Source of the DNA: Streptomyces sp. GS7 | GTDB lineage: Bacteria; Actinomycetota; Actinomycetes; Streptomycetales; Streptomycetaceae | NCBI RefSeq assembly: GCF_009834125.1 | Contig: NZ_CP047146.1 | Location: forward strand, 1,109,501 to 1,173,500 | Direction of reading: 5' to 3' | Length of the DNA stretch: 64,000 nucleotides | Part shown: positions 1 through 9,764 of the stretch, piece after piece | How the letters are laid out: every line of letters begins with the position of its first letter | Position numbering within the stretch: the first letter of the stretch is position 1 | Position numbers and translations under genes: made by a program | Notes under the pieces: model-generated | What the model saw: only the letters and a program-made list of their open reading frames with translations | Told to the model about the DNA's origin: nothing | The model's database searches: none

Positions 1-263
1 GTCCGCTTCTCGAACTCCGCCAGAACCTTGGTGAAGTTCTCCCGCTCGGCCCCCGTCCACACCGCCGTGACCTGCAACCGCTGCCCGCCGAGCTTCGGCA
101 GCTGCACCGTGGGCACCGTCCCACCGCCCTTGGTCCCGCCCCCACTTCCACCACCGCTGCCACTGCCACCGCCACCGCAGGCGGCCAGCCCCAGCGCCAG
201 CGTGGTGACCGCCGCCAACGCGGCAGCACCCCGTAAGCCCGTCCGGTCCATTCCTCTGCGCAT
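1..263 (-). CDS. ABC transporter substrate-binding lipoprotein (N-terminal part)
   Basis: Only the first 87 codons lie in the window; the gene runs off the left edge. The protein begins with a basic N-region and a hydrophobic stretch ending in a lipobox (LAAC, Cys near residue 33), followed by a Gly/Ser-rich linker and the start of the mature domain (LQVTAVWTGAERENFTKV). That start is typical of family 1 extracellular solute-binding proteins for sugars. It is therefore expected to be a lipid-anchored receptor for a carbohydrate ABC importer, whose permease genes would lie further left. The ATG at 263 is preferred over the in-frame ATG at 251 because GAGGGG sits about 10 bases upstream of it, while the second ATG abuts its only purine-rich stretch. 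Confidence 0.8.
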   Translation of the reverse strand, partial: MRRGMDRTGLRGAAALAAVTTLALGLAACGGGGSGSGGGSGGGTKGGGTVPTVQLPKLGGQRLQVTAVWTGAERENFTKVLAEFEKR

Positions 264-1102
264 CCCCGCAACCCCTCGTCGCCGCGCCTGCCGTGCTCGT
301 CGCTGCGCCTGCAGTGCCTCTCCCGCCACTGCCCGCCGCTTGCCGCTCGCCGTCCGGAGCAGTACCCGCCGGTGGTACGAAGCGGTGCGCGGTCGCCGTA
401 CGAAGCGGTGCCGGCCGTGCAAGCAAGTGGTGCGTGCTACTGGTACGAAGCCGTGCGTGGTGGTGCGGTGGTCCCGGCACCAAGCGGTGCACGACGCGGA
501 CAACCCGGCGCCGCTGGCACCCGATCCCTGATGCTTCGCACCTGGCACCTGGTACCTGACATTTGGCACCTGCGTGCACCAGGCCGCGCTCAGCCGCGTG
601 TACGAAGCCGCGCTGCCGTCCGCTTCGGTTTCTACCGTCCGCTACTGCTGTCTGCTTCCGCTGCCCGCCGCTGCCTACTGCGCGCCTTGCTTCTGCCGCC
701 GCTCGTCAACTGCCGATTCGCCTACGTTTACGTTGCCCACGGCCGTGCATGCCTGCATACGGCCGCGCCGCGCCGTCCCCTGTCGGATAGCCGTCCCCTG
801 CCGGGTACCTGTGCCCTACTGGGTCGCTGTGCCCTGCCGGGTACCTGTGCCCTGTCGTGTACGCGTACGGTGTGCGACAGTCCTACGCCCCCACCACCGG
901 CTCCGCAATACCGCCTTCCCGGCCAACTGCCCATTTGTGATGGGGCTGTTACGGACGGTGGGACATGTGTCGGGACGGCCCGCCACCGCCCCCCCGCAGC
1001 CCAGGCCCCACCGCCGACCCCCACGGCGCAGGCCCCAACGGCGCCCCGAAACCCTGCTCGCCGCCCCGAAAGCCCGCCCTCTTGCGGCAGCTACAACAGC
1101 AG
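264..1102. other. Gene-poor gap, 839 bases, repeat-containing
   Basis: No convincing gene is seen. Long open frames cross it on both strands, but they run antisense into the neighbouring FHA gene, lack codon structure and have no ribosome sites. It contains several scattered copies of GTACGAAGC(G/C)GTGC (375-388, 398-411, 443-456, and a partial copy from 600) and an 18-bp tandem repeat listed separately. It lies between the 3' end of the FHA gene and the 5' end of the lipoprotein gene, both on the minus strand, so it must contain the lipoprotein promoter. Confidence 0.6.
773..862. repeat. 18-bp tandem repeat, five units
   Basis: Five consecutive 18-base units at 773, 791, 809, 827 and 845, of the form CYGTSCCCTRYYGGRTAS. 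Units 2 and 4 (CCGTCCCCTGCCGGGTAC and CTGTGCCCTGCCGGGTAC) differ at two positions, while the outer ones have drifted more. The period is a multiple of three, so one frame reads as a VPCRVP-like hexapeptide repeat. The surrounding frame is not otherwise gene-like, so I treat the repeat as non-coding. Confidence 0.8.
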
Positions 1103-4100
1103 CTACACCAGTGGCGGAGTTGCCGGCGCCCCCGAGGACTGGGCGGCGCGCTGCAGCGCGCTGGCCAGCAGGGCCAGGTCCGTCGGGCCGTTGCCCAGTT
1201 CGCGCAGCGGGCGCCGGGCCGGCGGGTCGCCCATCCGCGGCCACTCCAGGGGCACCACGGTCGGCCGGAGCGTGGACGTACGAGGTATGCGTCCGGTGAC
1301 CCGGCCCGCCTGGAACGGCGTCGAGGAGCCGTCCTCCGCGCGGTGCAGCCGTCCGCGTCCCGGCGGTACCGGCTCGGACGGGTCGGCGGCGGAGCCCAAC
1401 TGGATGCGCAGACCGGCCCGTTCGGCGGTCGCGGTGCCGTCCGTGCGGTCCGGGTGGCCGGTGGCGGCTATCAGGTGGACGCCCAGGTCCGCGCCGTCCC
1501 GGGCCACCGCCTCCAGGGCGCGCACCACGGAGCCGGCGGCCGGGCGGCCCGTGCTGCCGAGGGCGGGGGAGACCAGGGCGTCGAAGTCGTCGACGAGCAC
1601 GAAGAGGCGGGGCATGGGGGCGGCGGCCACGGCGGGATCGGAGGAGCCCGCGGTGCCCGGGGGCGGGGTGCCCGGGGCGCCGTTGCGGGACCGCAGGCGG
1701 AGTGTGCCGGTTTCTGAAGGGTCCGCCGGTGTGCCGCTTTCCTCATTGTTACGGCAACGATTACGGAGAGTGATTTGTTCCTGCGGAGTGTCACCGAGGG
1801 TGGCGGGGCCGGTGGTCTCGGCGGAGCGGCGCGGGGCGATGATGCGGGGCGCCGGGAGGTGCTTGGCGCGCCAGTCGGCGAAGGGCGTGCCGGCCAGTAT
1901 TTCCGCGCGCCGTTTGAGTTCGGAGGACAGGGCCTGGGCGAACTCCCGCATGCGCACCGGGTCGGAGGCGGCCAGATAGGTCGTCACGTGCGGGAGGTCC
2001 GTGCACAGCCGCAGGCCCTCGCCGCGTTCGCTGCCGCCGCCGTCCACCAGGACCAGCGACAGCAGGTCCGGGCGGTCCGCGGCGGCGAGCGAGGCGGCCA
2101 GGGACCGCAGCAGCTCGGTCTTGCCGGTGGCCGCCGCGCCCTCCAGGAGCAGATGGGTGTGGTCGGCGGCGAGATCGGCGACCAGCGGGCCGTGCGGGCC
2201 GGCGCCGAGCACCGCGGCGGCGCCCGGCCGGTCGGTGTCCAGGGCGGCCGCCCAACGCGCCATCAGGGACGCGGGTGTGGCGCGGGCCAGCCCCAACTCG
2301 TCCAGCAGCCGCGCCGTGTCGGGCAGCGGGACGGCCGCGCGGTGCACCGACGGCCCGCCGGCGCCGCCCGCCTCGGTCTCCCGCAGCGGGGCCAGCGCCC
2401 TGGCGAAACGCTCCGCCCAGGCGCCGGAGACCGCGTCCACCGTCGCGACCGTGCCGTTCGGCCCGGAGCCCGGCTGGACGACGCGCAGCGCCGTGGCGAC
2501 GTCGCCGCTGAGCACGGCCACCGCCCCGCACTCGCCGAACGCCGGTGACGCCGCCCGTGCCGCCTCGTACGTCGCGGCCAGCGGGAAGGCCGGCGTGGCG
2601 GCCGGGGTCTCGGCCAGGCAGAGCAGGTGGATTCCGCAGGCCGGGCCGCCCGCCGCCAGCCGCGCCGTGGTCTCGCGCAGCGCGGACGAGCCGGGGTCGC
2701 CGTCCACGATGACGAGGGTGTACGCCCCCTCATGGCGGGCCGCCGCGGCGGCCACGTCGGAGCGTTCGGCGCTGGCCCAGGAGGGTCCCAGCGGGCTGTC
2801 GTCCAGCCGCCGCACCAGTTCGGCGGTACGGGCGGTGGCCTGCTCCTTGTCGTAGGCGAGCAGCAGCCGGCAGTCCTGGCCGTGGGCCGGGCGGACGTGC
2901 GGCAGCCAGCCCAGCCAGGACCAGTCGGCGACCCGCTCCTCGGTGCTGCGCGACCGGTCCGTGCTGATCAGCACGATCTCCAGCATCCCGGGGGAGTGCA
3001 GCGCGGCGAGCTGGGCGACGGCGGACCGCGCCAGTCCGGCGAGCCGCGCCCGCGGACCGGCCAGTCCCAGGGCGCCGGCCCGGCGCAGTTCCACGGTGAC
3101 CGGCACCGCGGACCGGCCGCCGGGCCCGTCCTCCGTGCCGAGGCGGACGGCGAGGGCGTCCGGGTGGTCCGGTCCGCGCTCCCAGAGGTGGGGGCCCGGC
3201 CCGAGCGCGGTGAGCAGGATCGCGGCGGCGTCCGGCCAGCGTTCGTGGGCGGCGGGTCCGGCAGGCGGTGCGGCAGGGCCCTCGTCGGCGGCCGTACGGG
3301 AGGGGGCGCCGGCCGGTCCGGCGGCCGGACCGGCCTCCGCATCCAGGGTGCCGTCCAAGGGCTCCACGGCGGGGCGCCCGCCGGCCAGCCGCCGTGCCCA
3401 GGCCCCGATGCCGCCCCGGCGGCCCGCCTTACGGGTCACCGGGTCGGCGGGTGCCAGGGACTGCTGGCCGCCGTGGGTCTGGTCGGCGGCCGGCGCGGTG
3501 TCGGCGACGGGGTGGCCGTGGCCGCGGCCGGAATCGTCGGGTCCGCGGCCGTCGGGCGCGGTGCGGGAGCCGAGGATCTCCTGGGTGTCCGGGGCCGCCC
3601 GGTCGTGCCGTACGGGGGGCGTGCCGCCGGGGGTGGTCGAACCGTACGGGGCGGCGGCCGGGCCCGGGGCGGTGGAGAGGGAGCCCCGCGGCCCGGAGCC
3701 GTATCCGCCGGTGGTCGTGCCGCGCGGGCCGCCGGCGGACGGGGCCGGGGTGCCGCGCAGCGGGGTGTCCCGGCGGGCCGTGCCGCCGTGGGCGGTGCTG
3801 CCGCGGGGGGCCGGTACGGGAGCGGCGGCGGCCGGGGGGCCGTACGCGTCGCCGGGTGCCGGATACGGGGCGGCGCCGAGGGACGAGTGGCCGGTGCCGG
3901 AGGCGCGCGCGCCGGTTTCCGGGGCGGCTGCGGTGTGCGGTGCGGGGGCGCCGTCCGCCGTCCCGGGGGCCACCCGGAGGTGGCCCTCTCCGTCGGGTGT
4001 GACGCCGAGTGCCGGATCGGGGGTGCTGGGGGCGGCCTGGAGCCGCAGGGCCGATTCGCCGATGCGGAGCAGGGCGCCGGGGCGCAGCGCGGCTTCCCGC

Positions 4101-4627
4101 TCGCCGAGTTCGGCGCCGTCGACCGCGGTGCCGTTCGTGGAGCGCAGGTCGGCCACGTAAACCGACCCGTCCGGCTCGACGGTGACGGCGCAGTGCAGCC
4201 GGGAGACGTCCGGGTCGTCCAGCGGGACGTCCGCGTCGGCGGAGCGGCCGATGCGGATCTGGCCGCCGTGCAGCAGGTGTACCCCGCCGGCGTCCGGGCC
4301 GGAGACCACGCGGAGCCGGGCGGAGCCGTGCGGCAGGCCGTGGGCGGGGGCGGGGCCGGGGCCCTGGAGGGAGAGGACCGCGCCGTCGATCAGCGGCGGC
4401 TCGCCGATCGCGGCGCGCTGCGGGTCGAGCCGCTCGGATCCGGCGTAGAGCACGACGGGCGCGCTGCCGCCGGCGGCGCCGACATCCGCGCCGGCGCCCG
4501 CCACGGAGGCCGCGAGGGAGCCGGCCACCGACGCCAGGGCGGTCCCGGCGGGGGCCGTCACGAGCACGTCGCAGGCCCGCGTGGTGTGGCCGCTGCGCGG
4601 CCCGAGGACGGTCAGCCGGATCTGCAT
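1103..4627 (-). CDS. FHA domain and FtsK/SpoIIIE-type ATPase
   Basis: A 1174-residue cytoplasmic protein. Residues 1-95 form a ubiquitin-like/FHA-leading region. Residues ~103-195 are an FHA domain with the phosphothreonine-binding signature (GRS, SRLH, STNG). Residues ~200-460 are a Pro/Gly/Thr-rich linker. Residues ~460-790 resemble a degenerate first ATPase module of EccC-like proteins, and ~790-1174 are an FtsK/SpoIIIE ATPase with Walker A GAAATGKTE near residue 834 and a Walker B-like LFVLVDDFD. Between the two motifs lies an Arg/Asn-rich stretch (~945-1010) encoded by locally AT-richer DNA. The family couples phosphothreonine reading to a ring ATPase, often in type VII secretion, but no ESX genes are present here. 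It is divergent from two Ser/Thr kinase genes, so it may be read out by them. The start with QIRLTVLG is typical. Confidence 0.85.
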   Translation of the reverse strand: MQIRLTVLGPRSGHTTRACDVLVTAPAGTALASVAGSLAASVAGAGADVGAAGGSAPVVLYAGSERLDPQRAAIGEPPLIDGAVLSLQGPGPAPAHGLPHGSARLRVVSGPDAGGVHLLHGGQIRIGRSADADVPLDDPDVSRLHCAVTVEPDGSVYVADLRSTNGTAVDGAELGEREAALRPGALLRIGESALRLQAAPSTPDPALGVTPDGEGHLRVAPGTADGAPAPHTAAAPETGARASGTGHSSLGAAPYPAPGDAYGPPAAAAPVPAPRGSTAHGGTARRDTPLRGTPAPSAGGPRGTTTGGYGSGPRGSLSTAPGPAAAPYGSTTPGGTPPVRHDRAAPDTQEILGSRTAPDGRGPDDSGRGHGHPVADTAPAADQTHGGQQSLAPADPVTRKAGRRGGIGAWARRLAGGRPAVEPLDGTLDAEAGPAAGPAGAPSRTAADEGPAAPPAGPAAHERWPDAAAILLTALGPGPHLWERGPDHPDALAVRLGTEDGPGGRSAVPVTVELRRAGALGLAGPRARLAGLARSAVAQLAALHSPGMLEIVLISTDRSRSTEERVADWSWLGWLPHVRPAHGQDCRLLLAYDKEQATARTAELVRRLDDSPLGPSWASAERSDVAAAAARHEGAYTLVIVDGDPGSSALRETTARLAAGGPACGIHLLCLAETPAATPAFPLAATYEAARAASPAFGECGAVAVLSGDVATALRVVQPGSGPNGTVATVDAVSGAWAERFARALAPLRETEAGGAGGPSVHRAAVPLPDTARLLDELGLARATPASLMARWAAALDTDRPGAAAVLGAGPHGPLVADLAADHTHLLLEGAAATGKTELLRSLAASLAAADRPDLLSLVLVDGGGSERGEGLRLCTDLPHVTTYLAASDPVRMREFAQALSSELKRRAEILAGTPFADWRAKHLPAPRIIAPRRSAETTGPATLGDTPQEQITLRNRCRNNEESGTPADPSETGTLRLRSRNGAPGTPPPGTAGSSDPAVAAAPMPRLFVLVDDFDALVSPALGSTGRPAAGSVVRALEAVARDGADLGVHLIAATGHPDRTDGTATAERAGLRIQLGSAADPSEPVPPGRGRLHRAEDGSSTPFQAGRVTGRIPRTSTLRPTVVPLEWPRMGDPPARRPLRELGNGPTDLALLASALQRAAQSSGAPATPPLV

Positions 4628-5121
4628 CGCCGTCTACGGTCCCTTCTGCCGGGCATCCGGCAGGGGCCCAGCTCGCTCCCCCACGGCACCCGAGCACGTC
4701 GGCACGTACAAGTCCCATGTGCACGTCGCGACAGGAATCGCGCGCCCCCACCGCGTGCGTGCTGGGATGCATCCTCGCACCTGCCACTGACAACACGCCC
4801 GCCGCCCGCCGATTGATGATCTTGATTGGTCGTCGGACGGCGGAAAACTACCTGCTTACGCGCAGTGAATCGGACGTTTTCGATCACCGGTCATCAGGGA
4901 GGCGGACGGCCGCGGGCGGTCCGCGCGCTGTTGACCCGGCCGGCGCACGCCGCTCCCGGCCCGGGCAACCAACCGCCCGGAACGCGCGTCTTCCCCACGA
5001 GCCTCACCAGTGAGCGCCGCACCGGGATGTCTGTGCGACGGCACTACAGTGGGGCGGACGGGCCGCCAGCTGACCCAGTGCGGGCCGGGCAAGGATCGAC
5101 CACGACCAGGGAGCGCATGAC
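4628..5121. promoter_or_regulatory. Divergent promoter region, FHA ATPase / pkaA
   Basis: 494 bases between two divergent genes with no coding signal. It is AT-richer than its surroundings around 4810-4890. A candidate -10 box TACAGT at 5045-5050 points towards the kinase gene and would give a leader of about 65 bases, and GGGAG near 5108 is the kinase ribosome site. No riboswitch-like structure was recognised. Confidence 0.5.
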
Positions 5122-6729
5122 GTGCGGCCGGTAGGCAGCAAGTACCTGCTCGAGGAGCCGCTGGGGCGCGGCGCCACGGGCACCGTCTGGCGCGCCCGCC
5201 AGCGGGAGGCGGCCGGTGCCGAGGCCGCCGTGCCGGGACAGCCCGGCGAGACCGTCGCGATCAAGGTCCTCAAGGAGGAGCTGGCGTCCGACGCGGATGT
5301 GGTGATGCGGTTCCTGCGGGAGCGCTCCGTCCTGCTGCGGCTCACCCACCCCAACATCGTCCGCACCCGCGACCTGGTCGTCGAGGGCGATCTGCTGGCG
5401 CTGGTCATGGACCTGGTCGACGGCCCCGACCTGCACCGCTACCTCCGCGACAACGGCCCCTTCAGCCCGGTCGCGGCCTCGCTGCTGACCGCGCAGATCG
5501 CCGACGCGCTGGCCGCCAGCCACGCCGACGGCGTCGTCCACCGCGACCTCAAGCCCGCGAACGTGCTGCTCGCCGGCTCCGACGGCAGCAGCGAGATGCA
5601 CCCGATGCTGACCGACTTCGGTATCGCGCGGCTCGCCGACTCCCCGGGCCTGACCCGTACGCACGAGTTCGTCGGCACTCCCGCCTACGTGGCGCCGGAG
5701 TCCGCCGAGGGCCGTCCGCAGACCTCCGCCGTGGACATCTACGGCGCCGGCATCCTGCTGTACGAACTGGTCACCGGCCGGCCCCCGTTCGCCGGCGCGA
5801 CCGCCCTGGAGGTGCTGCACAAGCACCTCAGCGAGGAGCCGCGCCGCCCCGGGTCGGTGCCCGAGCCGCTCTGGACGATCATCGAGCGCTGCCTGCGCAA
5901 GCAGCCGGAGGAGCGCCCCAGCGCCGAGAACCTCGCCCGCGGGCTGCGCACCGTCGCGGCCGGCATCGGGGTGCACGCCACCCCGGCCCAGGCCGAGGCC
6001 GCGCTGGGCGTCGCCGCGCTGCTCGCGCCCGACCCGGCGCCCGCCACGGTCCCCGGTACGGCCGGTGGCCAGGGGGCCGGCGACGCCGCCCCCACCCAGG
6101 TGCTCCCGTCCAACGCCGGCTCCTACGACCCGGCCGCGGCGACCAGCGTGCTGCCGTCCACGGGCGCGCCCGGCGGCCCCGCCCCGACCCGCGCCATGCC
6201 GCCGGTGCCCCCGATGCCCATGGGCGTGCCCGTGGCCGGCCCGCCCGAGCCCGAGGGCCCGCACCCGTGGGAGTCGCAGCTCCGCGCCGCCCGGGACCGC
6301 AACGAGCAGACCCAGGTGCAGTACCTCTCCCCCGAGGACGACCCGCTGCGCCGCCGTCCGCAGCGCCGCCCGGCCCCGCAGCAGTACGGCGGCCCGCCCG
6401 ACCCGTACGCGCAGCAGCAGCAGCGGCCGCCGGCCCCGCAGCGCCGCCAGGAGCCGCCGCCGCAGCACTACGAGCCGCAGCGCCCGCCGGCCCGGGAGCC
6501 CCGGCCCCGGCGCGAGCCGCGTCCGCGCAGCGCCAACCCGATGAGGATCCCCGGTCTGGGCTGCCTCAAGGGCTGCCTGTTCACGCTGCTGCTGCTGTTC
6601 GTGGCGGGCTGGCTGGTGTGGGAGTTCACCCCGCTCCAGCAGTGGATCGGGACGACCAAGGGCTTCTTCGCGCAGGTCGGGGACGTCTTCAAGAGCGTGC
6701 AGCACTTCGTACAGAGTCTCGGCGGCTGA
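5122..6729 (+). CDS. pkaA: Membrane Ser/Thr protein kinase, PkaA type
   Basis: A 535-residue Hanks-type kinase. The kinase domain covers residues ~8-270: glycine loop [12 protein letters not shown] lysine Lys48, catalytic HRD at 140-142, DFG at 165-167 with GTPAY following. It continues into a Pro/Gln/Arg-rich linker (~300-475) and one transmembrane helix (~481-503) with a short C-terminal tail and no PASTA repeats. The kinase should sit in the cytoplasm, anchored by the C-terminal helix. The start is GTG, supported by GGGAG about 9 bases upstream and by homology of the first residues to kinase subdomain I. The next gene is a second kinase, and the gene behind it on the other strand is an FHA protein. 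The name rests on the tandem-kinase arrangement I recall from S. coelicolor. Confidence 0.9.
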   Translation: MRPVGSKYLLEEPLGRGATGTVWRARQREAAGAEAAVPGQPGETVAIKVLKEELASDADVVMRFLRERSVLLRLTHPNIVRTRDLVVEGDLLALVMDLVDGPDLHRYLRDNGPFSPVAASLLTAQIADALAASHADGVVHRDLKPANVLLAGSDGSSEMHPMLTDFGIARLADSPGLTRTHEFVGTPAYVAPESAEGRPQTSAVDIYGAGILLYELVTGRPPFAGATALEVLHKHLSEEPRRPGSVPEPLWTIIERCLRKQPEERPSAENLARGLRTVAAGIGVHATPAQAEAALGVAALLAPDPAPATVPGTAGGQGAGDAAPTQVLPSNAGSYDPAAATSVLPSTGAPGGPAPTRAMPPVPPMPMGVPVAGPPEPEGPHPWESQLRAARDRNEQTQVQYLSPEDDPLRRRPQRRPAPQQYGGPPDPYAQQQQRPPAPQRRQEPPPQHYEPQRPPAREPRPRREPRPRSANPMRIPGLGCLKGCLFTLLLLFVAGWLVWEFTPLQQWIGTTKGFFAQVGDVFKSVQHFVQSLGG

Positions 6730-6908
6730 CGTCCCGTACGGACGGACCGGCGCGACATCGTGGATTTGTCGACTTCCGGCGGGCGAATTCCTGTACAGAA
6801 GTGAAGGTTGCCGCCAATCAGGGCACTGAACCCCCCGGCGCCCGCGTAGCTTTGACGCCAACTTCAGCCCCCGCAGGACGCTCGGGGGCCCGACACGTCG
6901 GAGCAGTC

Positions 6909-8186
6909 TTGGCACGGAAGATCGGCAGCCGGTACACCGCCCACCAGATCCTGGGGCGTGGCAGCGCCGGCACGGTATGGCTGGGCGAGGGTCCCGAAGG
7001 GGCCGTGGCCATCAAGCTGTTGCGTGAGGATCTCGCCTCCGACCAGGAGCTCGTCGGCCGCTTCGTACAGGAGCGGGCGGCGCTGCTGAGCCTGGAGCAC
7101 CCGCATGTCGTCGGCGTCCGCGACCTCGTCGTCGACGGCGCCGACCTGGCGCTGGTCATGGACCTCGTACGGGGCACCGACCTGCGCACCCGTCTGGAGC
7201 GCGAGCGCCGGCTGGCCCCGGAGGCGGCGGTCGCCATCGCCGCCGACGTCGCCGACGGCCTGGCCGCCGCGCACGCGGCCCGCATCGTGCACCGCGACGT
7301 CAAGCCGGAGAACGTCCTGCTGGACATGCAGGGCCCGCTCGGCCCGGGAGGCGCGCATCCCGCGCTGCTCACCGACTTCGGTATCGCGCGGCTCGTCGAC
7401 TCCCCCCGCAGAACCCGCGCGACCAAGGTCATCGGCACCCCCGACTACCTCGCCCCGGAGATCATCGAGGGGCTGCCGCCGCGCGCCTCGGTGGACGTCT
7501 ACGCGCTGGCGACGGTCCTGTACGAGATGCTCGCCGGCTTCACGCCCTTCGGGGGCGGGCACCCCGGTGCGGTGCTGCGCCGCCATGTCACCGAGAGCGT
7601 CGCCCCGCTGCCCGGGATCCCGGACGAGCTGTGGCAGCTGCTGATCCAGTGCCTGGCCAAGGCGCCCGCGTCCCGGCTGCGCGCCCCGGAGCTGGCCGCC
7701 CGGCTGCGCGAGATCCTGCCCGGCCTGGCCGGTATGCCGCCGCTGGACATCGACGAACCCGAGGGCGACCAGCCCGAGGACGAGGCGGAGGGCGGCGCCC
7801 CCGCGGGGTCCCGTGAGGAATCCCGGTACCCGGCCGCGGCGCCCGGCGAGGCCGGCCCGCCGCGGGGCGCGGTCCCGCTGGTCCAGGGGTCGGCACCGGA
7901 CTCCAACCGGGAGACGCACACCAGCATGCGGGTCCCCGGCCCGGACGAGCTGGCCGGTGGCGCGCACGGCACCGCCCGCGCCCCGCGGGCCGCCGGCGAG
8001 CGCCGGGCGGGCTCGGCCCGGCACCGCTCGTCGGCCGAGGTGGTGCGCCGCCGCCGGGTCAAGCTCGGCATGGCCGCCGCCCTCGTGGTCGTGGCGGCGG
8101 CCCTCGGCGGCTGGCTGGCCTCGTCCGGCGACGAGCCGGGCGACGCCACCCCGGGCGTGCACCAGCCGGGCGGCACCGCTCCGTGA
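6909..8186 (+). CDS. pkaB: Membrane Ser/Thr protein kinase, PkaB type
   Basis: A 425-residue kinase paralogous to its upstream neighbour. Glycine loop GRGSAGTVW, ATP lysine Lys36, HRD at 128-130, DFG at 156-158, GTPDYLAPE, then a linker and one C-terminal transmembrane helix (~383-403) with a 20-residue Pro/Gly tail. The frame is open far upstream. I chose the TTG at 6909 because GGAG ends six bases before it and translation then begins MARKIGSRYT, aligning with the start of the neighbouring kinase. A 179-base gap separates it from pkaA, so it may have its own promoter as well as read-through. Confidence 0.88.
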   Translation: MARKIGSRYTAHQILGRGSAGTVWLGEGPEGAVAIKLLREDLASDQELVGRFVQERAALLSLEHPHVVGVRDLVVDGADLALVMDLVRGTDLRTRLERERRLAPEAAVAIAADVADGLAAAHAARIVHRDVKPENVLLDMQGPLGPGGAHPALLTDFGIARLVDSPRRTRATKVIGTPDYLAPEIIEGLPPRASVDVYALATVLYEMLAGFTPFGGGHPGAVLRRHVTESVAPLPGIPDELWQLLIQCLAKAPASRLRAPELAARLREILPGLAGMPPLDIDEPEGDQPEDEAEGGAPAGSREESRYPAAAPGEAGPPRGAVPLVQGSAPDSNRETHTSMRVPGPDELAGGAHGTARAPRAAGERRAGSARHRSSAEVVRRRRVKLGMAAALVVVAAALGGWLASSGDEPGDATPGVHQPGGTAP

Positions 8187-8323
8187 CGGGCCGCCCCGGG
8201 CTGCGTACACACGGTGGGACGCCCCGGTGGGACGCCCCGGCGTACGCGGTGCGGCGGGCGGCCGAGCACCGGTTGTGGCGGATCCGGGCCACCGGGCCGG
8301 GCCACGTTGCCGGCGGCAGCCGT

Positions 8324-8336
8324 TAGGCTGGGTGCG
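8324..8336 (+). promoter_or_regulatory. prfB promoter -10 with probable leaderless start
   Basis: TAGGCT at 8324-8329 is a good streptomycete -10 hexamer. Counting seven bases downstream places the transcription start on the first base of the prfB GTG (8336), and no ribosome site precedes it. The same sequence and spacing occur before the secreted protease gene at 46627. Confidence 0.5.
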
Positions 8337-9451
8337 TGGCAGTCGTCGATGTATCCGAAGAGCTGAAGTCCCTCTCCTCGACCATGGGGTCGATCGAGGC
8401 CGTCCTGGACCTCGACAAGATGAGGGCCGATGTCGCCGTGCTTGAGGAACAGGCAGCGGCGCCGTCCCTGTGGGACGACCCGGAGAACGCGCAGAAGATC
8501 ACCAGCCAGCTGTCCTACCTCCAGGGCCAGCTGCGCCGGGCCGAGGAGCTGCGCGGCCGCGTCGACGACCTTGAGGTGCTCTTCGAGCTCGCCGAGGCCG
8601 AGGGCGACGAGGACGCCCGCGCCGAGGCCGAGGGCGAGCTGGCCGCCGTCCGCAAGGCGGTCGACGAGCTGGAGGTCCGCACGCTGCTCTCGGGCGAGTA
8701 CGACGCCCGCGAGGCCGTGGTCAGCATCCGCGCCGAGGCCGGCGGGGTGGACGCCGCGGACTTCGCCGAGAAGCTCCAGCGGATGTATCTGCGCTGGGCC
8801 GAGCGCCACGGCCACAAGACCGAGCTCTACGAGACCTCGTACGCCGAAGAGGCCGGCATCAAGTCGACCACCTTCGTCGTCCAGGTGCCCTACGCCTACG
8901 GCACGCTCTCCGTGGAGCAGGGCACGCACCGCCTGGTGCGGATCTCGCCGTTCGACAACCAGGGCCGCCGCCAGACCTCCTTCGCGGGCGTCGAGGTGCT
9001 GCCGGTCGTCGAGCAGACCGACCACATCGAGATCGACGAGTCCGACCTGCGGGTGGACGTGTACCGCTCCTCGGGCCCCGGCGGCCAGGGCGTCAACACC
9101 ACGGACTCCGCGGTCCGGCTGACGCACATCCCCACCGGCATCGTCGTCTCCTGCCAGAACGAGCGCTCGCAGATCCAGAACAAGGCCACCGCCATGAACG
9201 TCCTCCAGGCGAAGCTGCTGGAGCGGCGCCGCCAGGAGGAGCGGGCCAAGATGGACGCCCTCAAGGGCGACGGCGGCAACTCCTGGGGCAACCAGATGCG
9301 TTCGTACGTGCTGCACCCGTACCAGATGGTCAAGGACCTGCGGACGGAGTTCGAGGTCGGCAACCCGCAGTCCGTCCTGGACGGCGACATCGACGGCTTC
9401 CTGGAGGCCGGTATCCGCTGGCGCAAGCAGCAGGAGCAGCAGGCGGAATAG
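8336..9451 (+). CDS. prfB: Peptide chain release factor 2
   Basis: A 371-residue class I release factor that reads UGA and UAA stop codons and triggers hydrolysis of peptidyl-tRNA. The codon-recognition tripeptide SPF is at residues 204-206 (RF2 type; RF1 would have PxT), and the catalytic GGQ is at 249-251 in [15 protein letters not shown]. Unlike many bacterial RF2 genes there is no internal programmed frameshift: the frame is open from a GTG start to a TAG stop. It is probably translated from a leaderless transcript and is followed at once by a strong terminator. Confidence 0.97.
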   Translation: MAVVDVSEELKSLSSTMGSIEAVLDLDKMRADVAVLEEQAAAPSLWDDPENAQKITSQLSYLQGQLRRAEELRGRVDDLEVLFELAEAEGDEDARAEAEGELAAVRKAVDELEVRTLLSGEYDAREAVVSIRAEAGGVDAADFAEKLQRMYLRWAERHGHKTELYETSYAEEAGIKSTTFVVQVPYAYGTLSVEQGTHRLVRISPFDNQGRRQTSFAGVEVLPVVEQTDHIEIDESDLRVDVYRSSGPGGQGVNTTDSAVRLTHIPTGIVVSCQNERSQIQNKATAMNVLQAKLLERRRQEERAKMDALKGDGGNSWGNQMRSYVLHPYQMVKDLRTEFEVGNPQSVLDGDIDGFLEAGIRWRKQQEQQAE

Positions 9452-9467
9452 GCCGCAAAAGCCCACG

Positions 9468-9501
9468 GCAACTGCCTCCCTGAGGGGGGCAGTTGCTTTT
9501 T
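9468..9501 (+). terminator. Rho-independent terminator of prfB
   Basis: GCAACTGCC (9468-9476) pairs with GGCAGTTGC (9488-9496) and a run of T follows. It is a textbook intrinsic terminator, rather rare in such GC-rich genomes. Confidence 0.9.
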
Positions 9502-9677
9502 GCTGTGGCGGTTAGGTCACAGTCGTACGTCCATGTATCGCCCATCCCACGGCAATTCAGACATCGGGCCTTTAATCGACCTTGACGATGTTCGGAGAAC
9601 TGGGAAGGCTGGGCGCGGCATGCGTATGTCATGGGGCGCGTGTGTGAACGGGGAGATGAGTGGCCCGCCGGCAGTGC

Positions 9678-9755
9678 GGGGCCGGGACTCGCGTACCCCC
9701 ATCGGCCGTTGCCCCGTACAGCGATGCTCCATTGACGAGTTGAGCTACTGGGGGT
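9678..9755 (-). other. tRNA-like sequence without acceptor stem
   Basis: Read on the minus strand, this intergenic segment shows a D-arm-like block (TAGCTC...GAGC with a 12-base loop) and, 26 bases further on, a T-arm-like block GGGTACGCGAGTCCC. The seven bases before the D-arm (CCCCCAG) have no complement after the T-arm, and no anticodon stem forms properly. It cannot be a normal tRNA. It may be a fossil tRNA or a fortuitous structure in the leader of the following cell-wall protein gene. Confidence 0.35.
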
Positions 9756-9764
9756 AGCAGGCAC

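Noticed and set aside
574..862. Hexapeptide repeat VPCRVP in a plus-strand frame
   Set aside because: It follows from the 18-bp repeat being a multiple of three; the frame then runs antisense into the FHA gene.
372..1979. Long plus-strand open frame across the left gap and the FHA gene
   Set aside because: Most of it is antisense to the FHA/FtsK gene and its composition is that of a GC-rich shadow frame; no ribosome site or domain.
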